A DNA stretch of 64,000 nt from Pelomonas sp. Root1237 (GTDB lineage Bacteria > Pseudomonadota > Gammaproteobacteria > Burkholderiales > Burkholderiaceae_C), in NCBI RefSeq assembly GCF_001425055.1, contig NZ_LMDK01000001.1, positions 447,845 through 511,844 on the forward strand, given 5' to 3'. The notes under the pieces were generated by a model that saw only the letters and a program-made list of their open reading frames with translations, had not been told where the DNA came from and ran no database searches. Each line of letters opens with the position of its first letter. The stretch's first letter is position 1. The translations under genes were made by a program, and so were the position numbers. Of this stretch, positions 50,771 through 59,425 are shown one piece after another.

Positions 50771-51649
50771 TTAGAGGGCGGCTGACGAAAACGTGTCACA
50801 TGTCTTCAGATCGCCCGCTTCCAGGCCGCGCTTGAACCAGCGAACACGCTGCGCGCTGCTGCCGTGGGTGAAGCTTTCGGGCACGACGGCGCCCCGGGAG
50901 CGCTTTTGCAGGGTGTCGTCGCCGATCTGGGAGGCGGCGTTCAGCGCCTCCTCGATGTCGCCTTGCTCCAGCCAGCCTTTGCTGCGCTGCGACAGATTCG
51001 CCCAGACACCGGCAAAGCAGTCAGCCTGCAGCTCCAGCTTGACGCTCATGGCGTTCGCCTCGCGCTCGGAGACGCGGCCGCGGGCGCGATCCAGCTTTTC
51101 GGTCGTGCCCATCAGGTTCTGCAGGTGGTGGCCGACCTCGTGGGCGATGACATAGGCCTGGGCGAAGTCGCCCGGCGCGCCCAGGCGCTGTCGCAAGGTG
51201 TCGTAGAAGCCCAGGTCGATGTAGACCTTGCGGTCGGCGGGGCAGTAGAACGGGCCCATGGCGGCCTCGCCGGTGCCGCAGCCGGTGGGCCAGCGGTCGC
51301 GGAAGATGACAAGCTTGGGAGCGGGGTATTGCTGGCCTGCGCGTTGGAAGTAGGCGCCCCAGACGTCTTCGGTATCCGCCAGTACCTTGCTGACGAATAC
51401 CGCACCCGGATCCTTGGGGTGTTGCTCGGCCGGCGCGCCCGGCTGGACCTGCGGCGCAGCGCCGCCCCCGCCGTCGAGCAGCCCGAGCACCGTCAGCGGG
51501 TTGATGCCGAAGGCCCAGGATGCCAGCAGGGCGATGACGACACCGCCCAGGCTCAGGCCGCGCCCGCCGATGGGCAGGCCGCCACCCCCGCTGCTGCTGC
51601 CACGGACATCTTCGACGTTGTCGCTCTCACGCTGGCCATCCAACTTCAT
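50771..51649 (-). CDS. Neutral zinc metallopeptidase (YpfJ type)
   Basis: A 292-residue membrane-anchored peptidase. It has a Gly/Ser-rich N-terminus, one TM (about 33-57), and a periplasmic catalytic domain with the zinc motif [14 protein letters not shown] (HExxH). This is followed by [16 protein letters not shown], where the glutamate/aspartate third ligand sits. It matches the YpfJ/zinc metallopeptidase family, whose substrate is unknown. It is transcribed toward the HPr-rel-A cassette's secreted gene, separated by 178 bases. Confidence 0.92.
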   Translation of the reverse strand: MKLDGQRESDNVEDVRGSSSGGGGLPIGGRGLSLGGVVIALLASWAFGINPLTVLGLLDGGGGAAPQVQPGAPAEQHPKDPGAVFVSKVLADTEDVWGAYFQRAGQQYPAPKLVIFRDRWPTGCGTGEAAMGPFYCPADRKVYIDLGFYDTLRQRLGAPGDFAQAYVIAHEVGHHLQNLMGTTEKLDRARGRVSEREANAMSVKLELQADCFAGVWANLSQRSKGWLEQGDIEEALNAASQIGDDTLQKRSRGAVVPESFTHGSSAQRVRWFKRGLEAGDLKTCDTFSSAAL

Positions 51650-51776
51650 GCTGTCTCTCCTGCTGATCGGGCAATCCTACGGCCCATGACCGCCAAAACG
51701 CAGTCCGTCGCCTCTCGCGGGCGTCGCACCGGCCGGCTGGACACACTGCCGCCGCATCGCCGAACCAGGAGCCCCC

Positions 51777-52571
51777 ATGAAACGCCTCGCCCTGCTGACC
51801 CTTGCCGCCGCCCTTGCCACCAGCAGCTTTGCCGGCGACAACGACTGGCATCTGCGCATCAAGAAGGAGTCCGACGGCTGGACGGCCCACTTCAGCGGTC
51901 CCATCGACTACGGCAGCGGCAAGAACCGCATCAAGGGCTCGGGCGTCAAGGTCGAGAAGGCGCGCGCCCTCGGCAGCTTCAGCAAGCTGCGCATCGACGG
52001 CCCCTTCGACGTCAAGCTGACCCAGGCGGGCAGCGACCAGGCCACGGTGGTTGCCGACGACAACATCGAGCCGCTGGTGGAGACCGTTGTCGAGGGCGAT
52101 GCCCTGGTGGTGCGCATGAGACGCGACGCCGGCTTCACGACGCGTTCCGCGCCAACGGTGCGCGTCGACGCCCGGGCCCTGCAGTCCATCGCCATCAATG
52201 GCTCGGGAGACCTGGCCGTGGAGCGCTTCAAGGCCGACAGCCTCAGCCTGAACGTCATCGGCTCGGGGGATGTGCATTTCGGTGCCGTCGAGCTGAAGGA
52301 CCTGAGCGTCAGCATCAGCGGCTCGGGCGATGTGCGCCTGGCCGGTCGGGCGGACCAGCAGAGCTGGACGGTCAGCGGTTCGGGCGATGTTGACGCGCGT
52401 TCCCTTGCCGGCCGCGCAGCCCGAGTCAACATCAACGGTTCGGGCGACGTGTCTGTCGGGGTGACGGAACAGCTGGACGTCCAACTGAGCGGTTCCGGCG
52501 ACCTGAGCTACGCCGGACGGCCGCAGTTGCGCCAAAGCGTCAGCGGCTCGGGCGAGATCAGCCGCCGCTAG
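51777..52571 (+). CDS. GIN domain (DUF2807) secreted protein
   Basis: A 264-residue exported protein with a signal peptide ending at SFA-GD. The mature region is a DUF2807/GIN-type beta-helix: ALGSFSKLRIDGPFDVKLTQ, then six NGSGD/IGSGD/SGSGD repeats spaced 20-25 residues apart (about 141-256). These are GSG-type turn repeats. The role of GIN domains is unsettled. It is divergent from the zinc peptidase gene across 127 bases. Confidence 0.85.
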   Translation: MKRLALLTLAAALATSSFAGDNDWHLRIKKESDGWTAHFSGPIDYGSGKNRIKGSGVKVEKARALGSFSKLRIDGPFDVKLTQAGSDQATVVADDNIEPLVETVVEGDALVVRMRRDAGFTTRSAPTVRVDARALQSIAINGSGDLAVERFKADSLSLNVIGSGDVHFGAVELKDLSVSISGSGDVRLAGRADQQSWTVSGSGDVDARSLAGRAARVNINGSGDVSVGVTEQLDVQLSGSGDLSYAGRPQLRQSVSGSGEISRR

Positions 52572-52604
52572 AGCGCGACGGCCCAGGCCCCTCAGAATGG
52601 GGCC

Positions 52605-53246
52605 GTGAACCCCAACGACCTCTGGTGGCAGACGCTGGCCGATGGCCCGCTGCTGCTGGCCCTGTTTGATGCGGGCGAATGCCTGCGGCAAGCCAATGCG
52701 GCCTATCGACAGGCCTGGGGGCTGGCTGCCGATGCATCGCCGGGCTGGCTCGAGATGGTCGAGGCCGCCCAGCGGGCCGGCGTCGGCCCGGTCGACGTGC
52801 CGGAGCGCCGCAGCCGCATGGCGCAGCGAGGCTATGAACAGGCCTGGCGCGACGGCCGGCGCCTCTGGTGGGTGGAGCAGCGCATGCCAGACGGCGGCCT
52901 GGCGCTGACCGGCGTGGACATCAGCGCGCTGGCGGGGCCGCGGCCTTTGACGGGCCAGTTGCTGTCGGCTCAGGCCGGCCGCGAACTGCTGCAGGCTCTG
53001 CTGGCCGACCCGCGCGCCTGGCCCTTGTCCGTGGCGACGTTGGCACCCGAGGCCGATCCGGCCGAGCTGCTGGCGCGCACCCGTGGCGAGGATGGCTGCA
53101 TGCGCCTGGACGACGGGCGGCTGCTCGTCATGCTGCCGTCCACTGGGCCAGCCCAGGCCGCGGCGCTGGGCGAGCGCCTCGGGGCATTGACGCTCACCGA
53201 GGCCATCTGGGGCGAATCGGCAGCGGCACTGATCGTCAGGGCTTGA
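52605..53246 (+). CDS. PAS-domain protein with degenerate C-terminus
   Basis: A 213-residue protein starting at GTG 52605. Residues about 10-110 look like a PAS domain (GPLLLALFDAGECLRQANAAYRQ, WLEMVEAAQ). The C-terminal half (about 120-213) resembles a shrunken GGDEF fold: LARTRGEDGCMRLDDGRLLVMLP, where the GGDEF motif is lost. It is thus likely a signalling protein without cyclase activity. The last 11 bases overlap the convergent phosphatase gene. Confidence 0.6.
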   Translation: MNPNDLWWQTLADGPLLLALFDAGECLRQANAAYRQAWGLAADASPGWLEMVEAAQRAGVGPVDVPERRSRMAQRGYEQAWRDGRRLWWVEQRMPDGGLALTGVDISALAGPRPLTGQLLSAQAGRELLQALLADPRAWPLSVATLAPEADPAELLARTRGEDGCMRLDDGRLLVMLPSTGPAQAAALGERLGALTLTEAIWGESAAALIVRA

Positions 53247-54888
53247 GCTTCAGGTCCCGGCCTTGAGCCTGGGCCGGCGCGGGCAAGCCGGCGATGGCGG
53301 CCAGCGTGGGCGCCAGATCGGCAATTTCGACGCGTTCTTTCACCTCGCCCTGGCCGACATAGCCCGGACCCCAGAACAGCAGGGGCACATGGGTGTCGTA
53401 GTCGTAAGGGCTGCCGTGGGTGCTGCCACCAGGCCGGTAGCTGAAGATCCAGTTGCGCTTCAGCACGATCTGCAACTGCGCGGCGCGCGTCGGATCGAAG
53501 GACTTGCGCATGGCTTCCAGGTAGGGGGTGGTGCGGTCGTCACCCAGCAACTGCTCGCGGGTGAAGACGGTGGCCACGCCGGGCAGCTTCAGCAGTTCCT
53601 CGCGGGCGGCAGCCTGGACGTCAGCGAACTTCAGGCCCTTGTCGGCGGCCAGCTTCTCGTCCAGCAACAGACCGGAAGCGGAAAAGTCGCGCGCCAGCCT
53701 GTCGACGCCAAAGCGTGCCGACAGGGCGGTATTGACGACCGCCAGTGACGGCGAGCTGTTGAAGCGGCCGGCATCGCGGCCCTGGGTGGCCGCCCATTCC
53801 GGCGTATCGGTGAAGCCGTGGTCCGCCGTCAGCGCGAGTACATAGTTGCCGGCACCGACTTCCTTGTCGAGGAATTGGAAGAAGGCCTGCAGATGGCGGT
53901 CCAGATGCAGGGTGTGGTCGTGCGACAGCCGCGACTCGGGGCCGAAGGCATGGTTGATGTAGTCGTGGCTGGACAGGCTGACGGACAGGATGTCCTGCAC
54001 ACCGCGCTGGCCGAGCTTCTCGTTCGTGATGGCGGCGCGCGCGAAGGCCAGCGTTAGCTCGTCGCCGAAGGGCGAGGCCAGCAGGCCGCCGTAGAAGCGC
54101 GGGCCGGGGCCGTCCATCTTGTCGCCGATGACGGCCGGCAGCTTGTTGCCGTTGCCGCTGGCGATCTGCCAGGACTGGCCGTCAGGCACGGAGCGGGCGT
54201 AGGCCGCCTCCGGGAGAAGGGGAGCCCAGGTCTTCTTGAAGAAGGCGTCGGCCGGGTTGGTGGCGTTGAAATCCTTCACCCATTGCGGATGGGCCTGCAT
54301 GTAATAGGTGCTGGAGGCGAAGCGGCCCGTCTCCGTCATGTACATATACGCCGTGCCCTTGTGGCCGGCCGGCAGGATGGCGCCGCGATCCTTGCCCGAG
54401 ATGCCGATGACCTTGGACGCCGGCGAACCCGTGCGCAGCACGTCGCCCAGGGTCTCGACCTTGAGGTTGCGCGGGCTGGTGCCGGCCAGCGGCGCGGTCG
54501 GGCTGTCGATGTACTGGTAAGCCACGTCGCCGGTGTTGTAGACCTGGGCGCCGGTGGCGGGGTCGCGCCATTCGTTGCTGATGATGCCGCTGCGCTGTGG
54601 ATAGGCGCCGGAAAGCATCACCGAGTGGCCGGCTGCCGTCACCGTGTGGCCATGGCCGTAGTGGGCCTGCGAAAACCAGCGCCCATGGTCGAGGAAGCGG
54701 GCGAAGCCGTCAGGTGCCAGCTGGTCCCGGTAGCCCGTCACCTGGCGCATCGGCAGGCCGTCGATGACGACCAGGACGAGGAGCTTGGGGTTTTTTTGCG
54801 GCGCCACGGCCGGCGGCGCCGTCGTTGCGCAGGCGGACAGGGCAGCGGCGAAGGCCAGGCTCAGCAGGCGACGGCGAGTGTGCAACAT
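53236..54888 (-). CDS. PafA-like alkaline phosphatase family protein
   Basis: A 550-residue exported enzyme. The lipoprotein-type signal ends LSAC (about residue 18). The alkaline-phosphatase fold is shown by LVLVVIDGLPMRQ (metal Asp), HGHTVTAAGHSVMLSG with a threonine nucleophile as in PafA, SSHDYINHAFGPES, ALTADHGF, and GGSTHGSPYDYDTHVPLLFWG. Substrates are phosphomonoesters or phosphonates; the exact one cannot be read. ATG 54888 starts the signal; the frame is open to 54915. Confidence 0.88.
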   Translation of the reverse strand: MLHTRRRLLSLAFAAALSACATTAPPAVAPQKNPKLLVLVVIDGLPMRQVTGYRDQLAPDGFARFLDHGRWFSQAHYGHGHTVTAAGHSVMLSGAYPQRSGIISNEWRDPATGAQVYNTGDVAYQYIDSPTAPLAGTSPRNLKVETLGDVLRTGSPASKVIGISGKDRGAILPAGHKGTAYMYMTETGRFASSTYYMQAHPQWVKDFNATNPADAFFKKTWAPLLPEAAYARSVPDGQSWQIASGNGNKLPAVIGDKMDGPGPRFYGGLLASPFGDELTLAFARAAITNEKLGQRGVQDILSVSLSSHDYINHAFGPESRLSHDHTLHLDRHLQAFFQFLDKEVGAGNYVLALTADHGFTDTPEWAATQGRDAGRFNSSPSLAVVNTALSARFGVDRLARDFSASGLLLDEKLAADKGLKFADVQAAAREELLKLPGVATVFTREQLLGDDRTTPYLEAMRKSFDPTRAAQLQIVLKRNWIFSYRPGGSTHGSPYDYDTHVPLLFWGPGYVGQGEVKERVEIADLAPTLAAIAGLPAPAQAQGRDLKLKP

Positions 54889-54950
54889 GACGTTTTCGTG
54901 ACAGTGGGTCCGCAAGCTTACGTCGTCACAATGTCTGGCTTGTAAACGCC

Positions 54951-56723
54951 ATGGCCGAACCGGACACCTTCGACCCCACCCATGCGCTGGACGGCTGGCG
55001 TCCGCCCGCGCCTGTGCCCGTGCCGCTGCAGGATCTGGCGCTCGGCGCGTTGCTGCGGGGCGACGGCAATGGGCAGGGCAGTGAGCCGCTGCTTCCTCTC
55101 GTCAGGGCTGAAACCGTCAACTTCGACCCCACGCATCTGCTGGACGGCTGGCGCCCGCCCGCTCCGGCGCCCTTGGACCTGGAACTCAGGTCCCTGGTGC
55201 GCGCGGGCCGCAGCGGGCCCGACGAGGCCAAGAAGGCGCGACTGAAGGCGCGTGGCTACGAGATGCTGGACGTTGAGGACATCGAGTTGCCCGAGGCGCC
55301 GCCGCCGCGCATCACCGTCGAGCTCCTGGTTCGGGAAGTCTCGCCCGCGCCACCGCTTGCCGAGGCCGAGTTCGTGCCGCCGCCTGTGAGCGAGGTGCCG
55401 CCTGCGCCGCCGGTCGAGGGGCCATGGCCCCTCTTCGAAGCCGAAGCACAGGTCCTTGAGGAAATGGCCTCGGCGCCCGCCGAGCCCGACGCTGTCGACT
55501 CGCCTGGAGCGCCGCCGCTTTTCGCCGCCGAAGCGGCATGGCTTGATCTCCGGTTCGAGCCGCCTCAGATCGTTGAGGACGATGAAGCGTTGGCGGAGCC
55601 GCCACCCGCAACTGCGGTCATGCATGGCGGCGAAGCGCTCGCAGCGCCCTCGTCGGACGTGGGCGCCGCCGCGCTGATGGCAGACGTTGAAGCGCCCGAA
55701 GTGTTCGCGCCGGAGCCAACGCCGTTCATCGACATCGCCGAGTCGATCGACGAGCCGCTGCAGCCCGCTGCCGCGCAGGCGCCTGAGTCGTTGAGCGCGC
55801 CGCTGCCAACAGCGCCTGCCCTTGTGGAGGACGCTGAGCCGCTCGAAATTCCGCCACCTGCTGCGGTCGAAGCGGCAGTGTTGGATCCGGAGCCGCCGAC
55901 GGTCGAGCCCGAGCCCGAACCGCTCATCGAACCCGTCGAGCTGCCCGACGAGCCGCTGCAGCCCGCAGTCGCGCAAATGCCTGAACCGCCACCCGCGCCG
56001 CCGCTGTCCACGCCCGCCGTCGCGGAAGACGCCGGGTCGCTCGACACGCCGCCGGCCACCGTCGAAACGCCGGTACTGGATTTCCGCGCACCGCCCCCTG
56101 CCGTCGTCGAAGCGCCGGTGCTGGACTTCCGGGCCCCGCCGCCACCGCCCGAGCCGGACCCGCAGCAGGTCCTCGACGACATCGAGCTGCCCAAGGTGGT
56201 GCCCCTGCCCACGGCCGTCGAGGCACCGGTGCTGGACATGCAGGCCCTTGCCTCGCGCAGCGAACCCGACCCGCGGCTGGTTGCTGAGTGGCAGCCGCAG
56301 GCCTGGACGGCGTTGACGCAGCACGTGGCCGATGCCAGTACCGAGGTGTCGCAGACGGCGCATGGCCTGCACGTGGAAAACCATGCAACGCAGTGGCTCT
56401 GCGCCCTGTGGCCGCCCCAGGACAAGCAGCCGGCACTGCTGGCGCGCTGGCCTGAGATGGTCACTCTCGTCGGCGCGGCGACGAGAGTCGATGCCTTGGC
56501 GTCCTTGCTGGAGGCACTGCCCACCGAGGCGGCGTTGTGGCCGGCCGAGTTGGAGGCGGACTGGGGGCTGGTGGCGGAACTCGTGCTGCACCAGGACAGG
56601 GACCTGCGGCCCAACCACGCCCAGGTGCTGCGCGAGTTCGTGGAAGCGGAGCGCCGCGCCAATCTGGCGCGCTTGAACGCCGGCTACCAGTCCCAGGGCC
56701 GCGTCGCCCGGCGCAAGCCATGA
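54951..56723 (+). CDS. Proline-rich repeat protein of unknown function
   Basis: A 590-residue protein. Two copies of DPTHxLDGWRPPAP occur at about 8-21 and 58-72. The middle (about 115-440) is Pro/Glu/Ala-rich and repeats a block of roughly 60-70 residues built around DEPLQPA-AQ-PE...VEDA...PP...VE-PVLDF. The C-terminal 150 residues are a compact helical domain (WTALTQHVADASTEVSQTAHG to ANLARLNAGYQSQGR). There is no signal peptide. No family was recognised. Its stop overlaps the start of the enoyl-CoA hydratase (ATGA), so the two are cotranslated. Confidence 0.7.
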   Translation: MAEPDTFDPTHALDGWRPPAPVPVPLQDLALGALLRGDGNGQGSEPLLPLVRAETVNFDPTHLLDGWRPPAPAPLDLELRSLVRAGRSGPDEAKKARLKARGYEMLDVEDIELPEAPPPRITVELLVREVSPAPPLAEAEFVPPPVSEVPPAPPVEGPWPLFEAEAQVLEEMASAPAEPDAVDSPGAPPLFAAEAAWLDLRFEPPQIVEDDEALAEPPPATAVMHGGEALAAPSSDVGAAALMADVEAPEVFAPEPTPFIDIAESIDEPLQPAAAQAPESLSAPLPTAPALVEDAEPLEIPPPAAVEAAVLDPEPPTVEPEPEPLIEPVELPDEPLQPAVAQMPEPPPAPPLSTPAVAEDAGSLDTPPATVETPVLDFRAPPPAVVEAPVLDFRAPPPPPEPDPQQVLDDIELPKVVPLPTAVEAPVLDMQALASRSEPDPRLVAEWQPQAWTALTQHVADASTEVSQTAHGLHVENHATQWLCALWPPQDKQPALLARWPEMVTLVGAATRVDALASLLEALPTEAALWPAELEADWGLVAELVLHQDRDLRPNHAQVLREFVEAERRANLARLNAGYQSQGRVARRKP

Positions 56724-57481
56724 CGAGCGGCCAGGCGCCGTTGCTGGAGGTGGCCGATGGCGTGGCGCTCATCACGCTGCGCCGGCCGCGCCAGGCCAAT
56801 CGCCTGGCTGTGGACGACCTCGACACCCTCGGCGGCTTCATCGAGGCGGTGCATGCGAACGATGCCGTGCGTGTGCTGGTCCTGGCCGGCGAAGGCAGGC
56901 ATTTTTGTAGTGGCTTCGACCTCGGCGCCCTGGGCGCCGTCGATGCGGGCGCGCGCTTCGGGGAACTGGCCGATGCACTGGAGGCCGCGCGGCCCATCAC
57001 GATTGCGCGCCTGCATGGCGGTGTCTATGGCGGCGCCGCCGATCTGGCCCTGGCCTGCGACTTCCGCCTCGGCGTGCCGGCCGTCGAGATGTTCGTGCCG
57101 GCGGCGCGCATCGGGCTGCATTTCTATGCCGGTGGCCTGCAGCGCTTCGTCGACCGACTGGGTCTCGCCACCGCCAAGCAGGTGCTGCTGGCCGGGCGCA
57201 CGCTGGACGCCGCCGCCCTTCTTGGCTGCGGCTATCTGGACCAGTTGCTGCCCGACGTCGCAACGCTGGACGCCGCGCTGCAGGCTCTGGCCGACGAACT
57301 GCAGGGGATGGCGCCCCTGGCCCTGCTGCCGATGAAGCAGCACCTGAACGCGATCGCCGCTGGGCGGCTCGACGCGAAACAGCTGGCGGCCGACATCGTC
57401 AAGGCGCGCGATTCGGCCGATCTTGCCGAGGGTCAGGCGGCCTGGGCGGGCAAAAGACCAGCGCGATTCAAGGGGGGTTGA
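56720..57481 (+). CDS. Enoyl-CoA hydratase/isomerase family protein
   Basis: A 253-residue crotonase-fold enzyme. The first oxyanion-hole segment GEGRHFCSGFDLGAL and the second HGGVYGGAADLALACDFRLG are intact, followed by PAARIGLHFYAGGLQRF. Catalytic glutamates usual in ECH are not obvious, so isomerase, thioesterase or lyase activity cannot be excluded. It is translationally coupled to the proline-rich protein. A short AAAGCCC/GGGCTTT hairpin lies at its stop codon. Confidence 0.88.
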   Translation: MTSGQAPLLEVADGVALITLRRPRQANRLAVDDLDTLGGFIEAVHANDAVRVLVLAGEGRHFCSGFDLGALGAVDAGARFGELADALEAARPITIARLHGGVYGGAADLALACDFRLGVPAVEMFVPAARIGLHFYAGGLQRFVDRLGLATAKQVLLAGRTLDAAALLGCGYLDQLLPDVATLDAALQALADELQGMAPLALLPMKQHLNAIAAGRLDAKQLAADIVKARDSADLAEGQAAWAGKRPARFKGG

Positions 57482-57501
57482 AAGCCCTAGGCCGGGGCTT
57501 T
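57481..57501 (+). terminator. Weak intrinsic terminator
   Basis: AAAGCCC-taggccg-GGGCTTT forms a 7-bp stem directly at the stop of the hydratase gene. The T-run is only the TTT in the stem. Weak, but in the expected place. Confidence 0.35.
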
Positions 57502-57576
57502 CGCCACATCGTGGAAAATACGGGGCCTGCGCGCCTGCCTGGCGCCCCTCTTTACACACTCTTCGACAGGACCAGC

Positions 57577-57813
57577 GTGGCCAAAGAAACCACCAAGACC
57601 ACCATCGAAGCGGATGGTCTGCGCTACCGCTCCAAAGCTCCCGGTTCGCCCTTCGCGGCAACCTCGTCTTTCGGCGCAGCAACGATGTCTTGCTTCCTTT
57701 GCGGCAAGCACCGCCCCCGAGCCATGCTCAAGTCCAAGAAGCTGTTGGGCAAGTCGCAGCCCGTCTGCTCGCCTTCTTGCAAGGAACTCGATGCGCAAAT
57801 AGCAGCCAAATAG
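57577..57813 (+). CDS. Small Cys-rich zinc-binding-like protein (paralogue 1)
   Basis: A 78-residue basic protein starting at GTG 57577, with AGGA 6 bases upstream. It contains DGLRYRSKAPGSPF, then MSCFLCGKHRPRAML, LLGKSQPVCSPSCKELD: a CxxC plus CxxxC zinc-ribbon-like pattern. It is clearly homologous to the protein at 58637-58840 across the thymidine kinase gene. The function is unknown. A strong intrinsic terminator follows. Confidence 0.75.
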   Translation: MAKETTKTTIEADGLRYRSKAPGSPFAATSSFGAATMSCFLCGKHRPRAMLKSKKLLGKSQPVCSPSCKELDAQIAAK

Positions 57814-57855
57814 GGCTGTCAGCCCCTCACCTCGCGTGAGGGCCATGAACGACCC

Positions 57856-57895
57856 AGCGCCGCCACGGCCTCGACCGCCGTGGCGGCGCTTTTTT
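57856..57895 (+). terminator. Strong intrinsic terminator
   Basis: AGCGCCGCCACGGC-ctcgacc-GCCGTGGCGGCGCT, a perfect 14-bp stem, is followed at once by a T-run (57890-57895). It ends the small-protein transcript and lies 5 bases before the stop of the convergent tdk gene, so it separates the two. Confidence 0.85.
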
Positions 57896-57899
57896 GCAT

Positions 57900-58469
57900 T
57901 CAGCCTTGGCGGAAGCAGCGGCCGCAGACGGAACGGTAGCGCGCGTTGCCGCCGATCTCGACCTGGGCGCCCTCGGTGACCTTGCGGTTGTTGGCGTCCA
58001 CGCGCATGTTCATCGTCGCCTTGCGGCCGCAGTCGCAGATGGTCTTCATCTCGTCCATCTCGTCGGCCAGCGCCAGCAACGTGGCCGAACCGGGGAAGAG
58101 TTCGCCCTGGAAATCCGTGCGCAGGCCGTAGCAGATGGCCGGCAGATTGCGCAGATGCGCCAATTCGTGCAGTTGCTGCACCTGGTGCTTGGACAGGAAC
58201 TGCGCCTCGTCGACCAGCAGGCAGGCGATGCCCGGCCCGTCTTCGTTCTGGCCGACCAGGGCCAGGAAATCGGTGGTCTCGTCGAATTGCTCGGCCTCAC
58301 GCTTCGGGCCGAGGCGCGACGTGACGAAGCCGTGGCCATAGCGGTCGTCCAGGCGAGCCGTGAAGATGCGCACCCGATGGCCGCGTTCCTCGTAGTTGTG
58401 TGCCACCTGCAGCAAGGCGGTGGATTTGCCGGCATTCATCGCGGCGTAGCGGAAAAAAAGCTTGGCCAT
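57900..58469 (-). CDS. tdk: Thymidine kinase
   Basis: A 189-residue type II thymidine kinase that phosphorylates thymidine to dTMP. It has Walker A FRYAAMNAGKSTALLQ, Walker B CLLVDEAQFLSKHQV, and the zinc-binding lid with four cysteines (CDCGRKATMNM and SVCGRCF). The C-terminus is short. ATG 58469 starts MAKLFFRYAAMNAGKS; the frame is open to 58607. It is flanked by the two paralogous small Cys proteins. Confidence 0.95.
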   Translation of the reverse strand: MAKLFFRYAAMNAGKSTALLQVAHNYEERGHRVRIFTARLDDRYGHGFVTSRLGPKREAEQFDETTDFLALVGQNEDGPGIACLLVDEAQFLSKHQVQQLHELAHLRNLPAICYGLRTDFQGELFPGSATLLALADEMDEMKTICDCGRKATMNMRVDANNRKVTEGAQVEIGGNARYRSVCGRCFRQG

Positions 58470-58636
58470 GTCGTCTTCTGGAGCGGACCGGCATTGTCCT
58501 CGCTCGCTTACCCCGCAGATCGGGGTAGGGAAAGCCCGCGATTTCGGCCTTTGCTGGCGGCAACCGCGGGCTTGCGAGATGGCGTTGTCATCTTCGCCGT
58601 GCGTCAATTCACGTTTCGTCCCGACCTGTCTGAAGA

Positions 58637-58840
58637 ATGAGCAAAGACACCGTCACCGCGGTCCGCCAGGATGGCTTGCGCTACCAGTCGAAAATCGGCG
58701 GTTCGCCTTTCCTTGGAAGCGGCCACACCCGCTCCTGCTTCAAATGCGGCAAGCATCGTGCGCCGGCCAGCCTGCAGTCCATCCGACTGCTTGGCCGCAA
58801 CGAGGTAGTCTGCAAGCCCAACTGCAAGGCCGAGCCCTAA
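58637..58840 (+). CDS. Small Cys-rich zinc-binding-like protein (paralogue 2)
   Basis: A 67-residue protein with the same plan as 57577-57813: DGLRYQSKIGGSPF, SCFKCGKHRAPASL, LLGRNEVVCKPNCKAEP. The CxxC...CxxxC cysteines are kept. It follows the divergent tdk gene by 167 bases. The function is unknown; a nucleic-acid- or zinc-binding role is plausible. Confidence 0.75.
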   Translation: MSKDTVTAVRQDGLRYQSKIGGSPFLGSGHTRSCFKCGKHRAPASLQSIRLLGRNEVVCKPNCKAEP

Positions 58841-58889
58841 GGGGCCTCTGTCGGCTGGGTGCGCTTGCCGCACCCTATGACGCCCGCCA

Positions 58890-58929
58890 TTGACGGCGCT
58901 GGACCTGTTGCATAGCATGATATGCATAT
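58890..58929 (+). promoter_or_regulatory. MarR gene promoter and operator
   Basis: TTGACG (58890-58895) and TAGCAT (58913-58918) are 17 bases apart. The -10 is overlapped by TGCATA-N6-TATGCA (58909-58926), and the 3' part forms the perfect palindrome ATATGCATAT (58920-58929). This is a typical MarR-type operator placed for autorepression of the downstream gene. Confidence 0.65.
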
Positions 58930-58948
58930 CGGTTGAGCGGAGCTCGTC

Positions 58949-59425
58949 ATGGTCGAAGATGTCGTCAAGGAACTGGGCCACCTGAGCCTGGGCACTCGCC
59001 TCAAGCGCATCGGCGAGACGCTGCAGGCGCAGACCCAGGCCGTGCTGGTGGCGCATGGCTTTGAGCAGCCGGCCGCATGGTTTCCGCTGCTGGCGGCGCT
59101 GGACCGGCTGGGGCCGCTGAGCGTCGGCGAGCTGAGCCAGGCCGTGGGTGTCAGCCAGCCCGTCATCACGCGTTCGCTGCGCGGGCTGGAAGACGAAGGC
59201 CTCATCGGCTCGGAGGCGTCGGAGCAGGACCGGCGGGTACGCCGCATCGCGCTGAGCAGGAAGGGGCAGGGTCTCGTCGAGCGGTCGCAGCGCGAGGCCT
59301 GGCCGGCCATCGAAACGGCCGTCGCGCAGGCCTGCGCGGGGCTGGAAGGCGACCTGCTGGCCCAGCTCGCGGCGCTGGAAGACGCGCTGATCGAAGCGCC
59401 GCTGATGCAGCGAGGGCCGGCATGA
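58949..59425 (+). CDS. MarR-family transcriptional regulator
   Basis: A 158-residue MarR regulator. The winged helix-turn-helix includes LGPLSVGELSQAVGVSQPVI and the recognition helix TRSLRGLEDEGLI, then the wing SEQDRRVRRIALSRKG (about 60-110). Terminal helices form the dimer. The ligand is unknown. The stop overlaps the start of the acetyltransferase gene by 4 bases (ATGA), so the regulator controls or shares a transcript with it. Confidence 0.9.
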   Translation: MVEDVVKELGHLSLGTRLKRIGETLQAQTQAVLVAHGFEQPAAWFPLLAALDRLGPLSVGELSQAVGVSQPVITRSLRGLEDEGLIGSEASEQDRRVRRIALSRKGQGLVERSQREAWPAIETAVAQACAGLEGDLLAQLAALEDALIEAPLMQRGPA

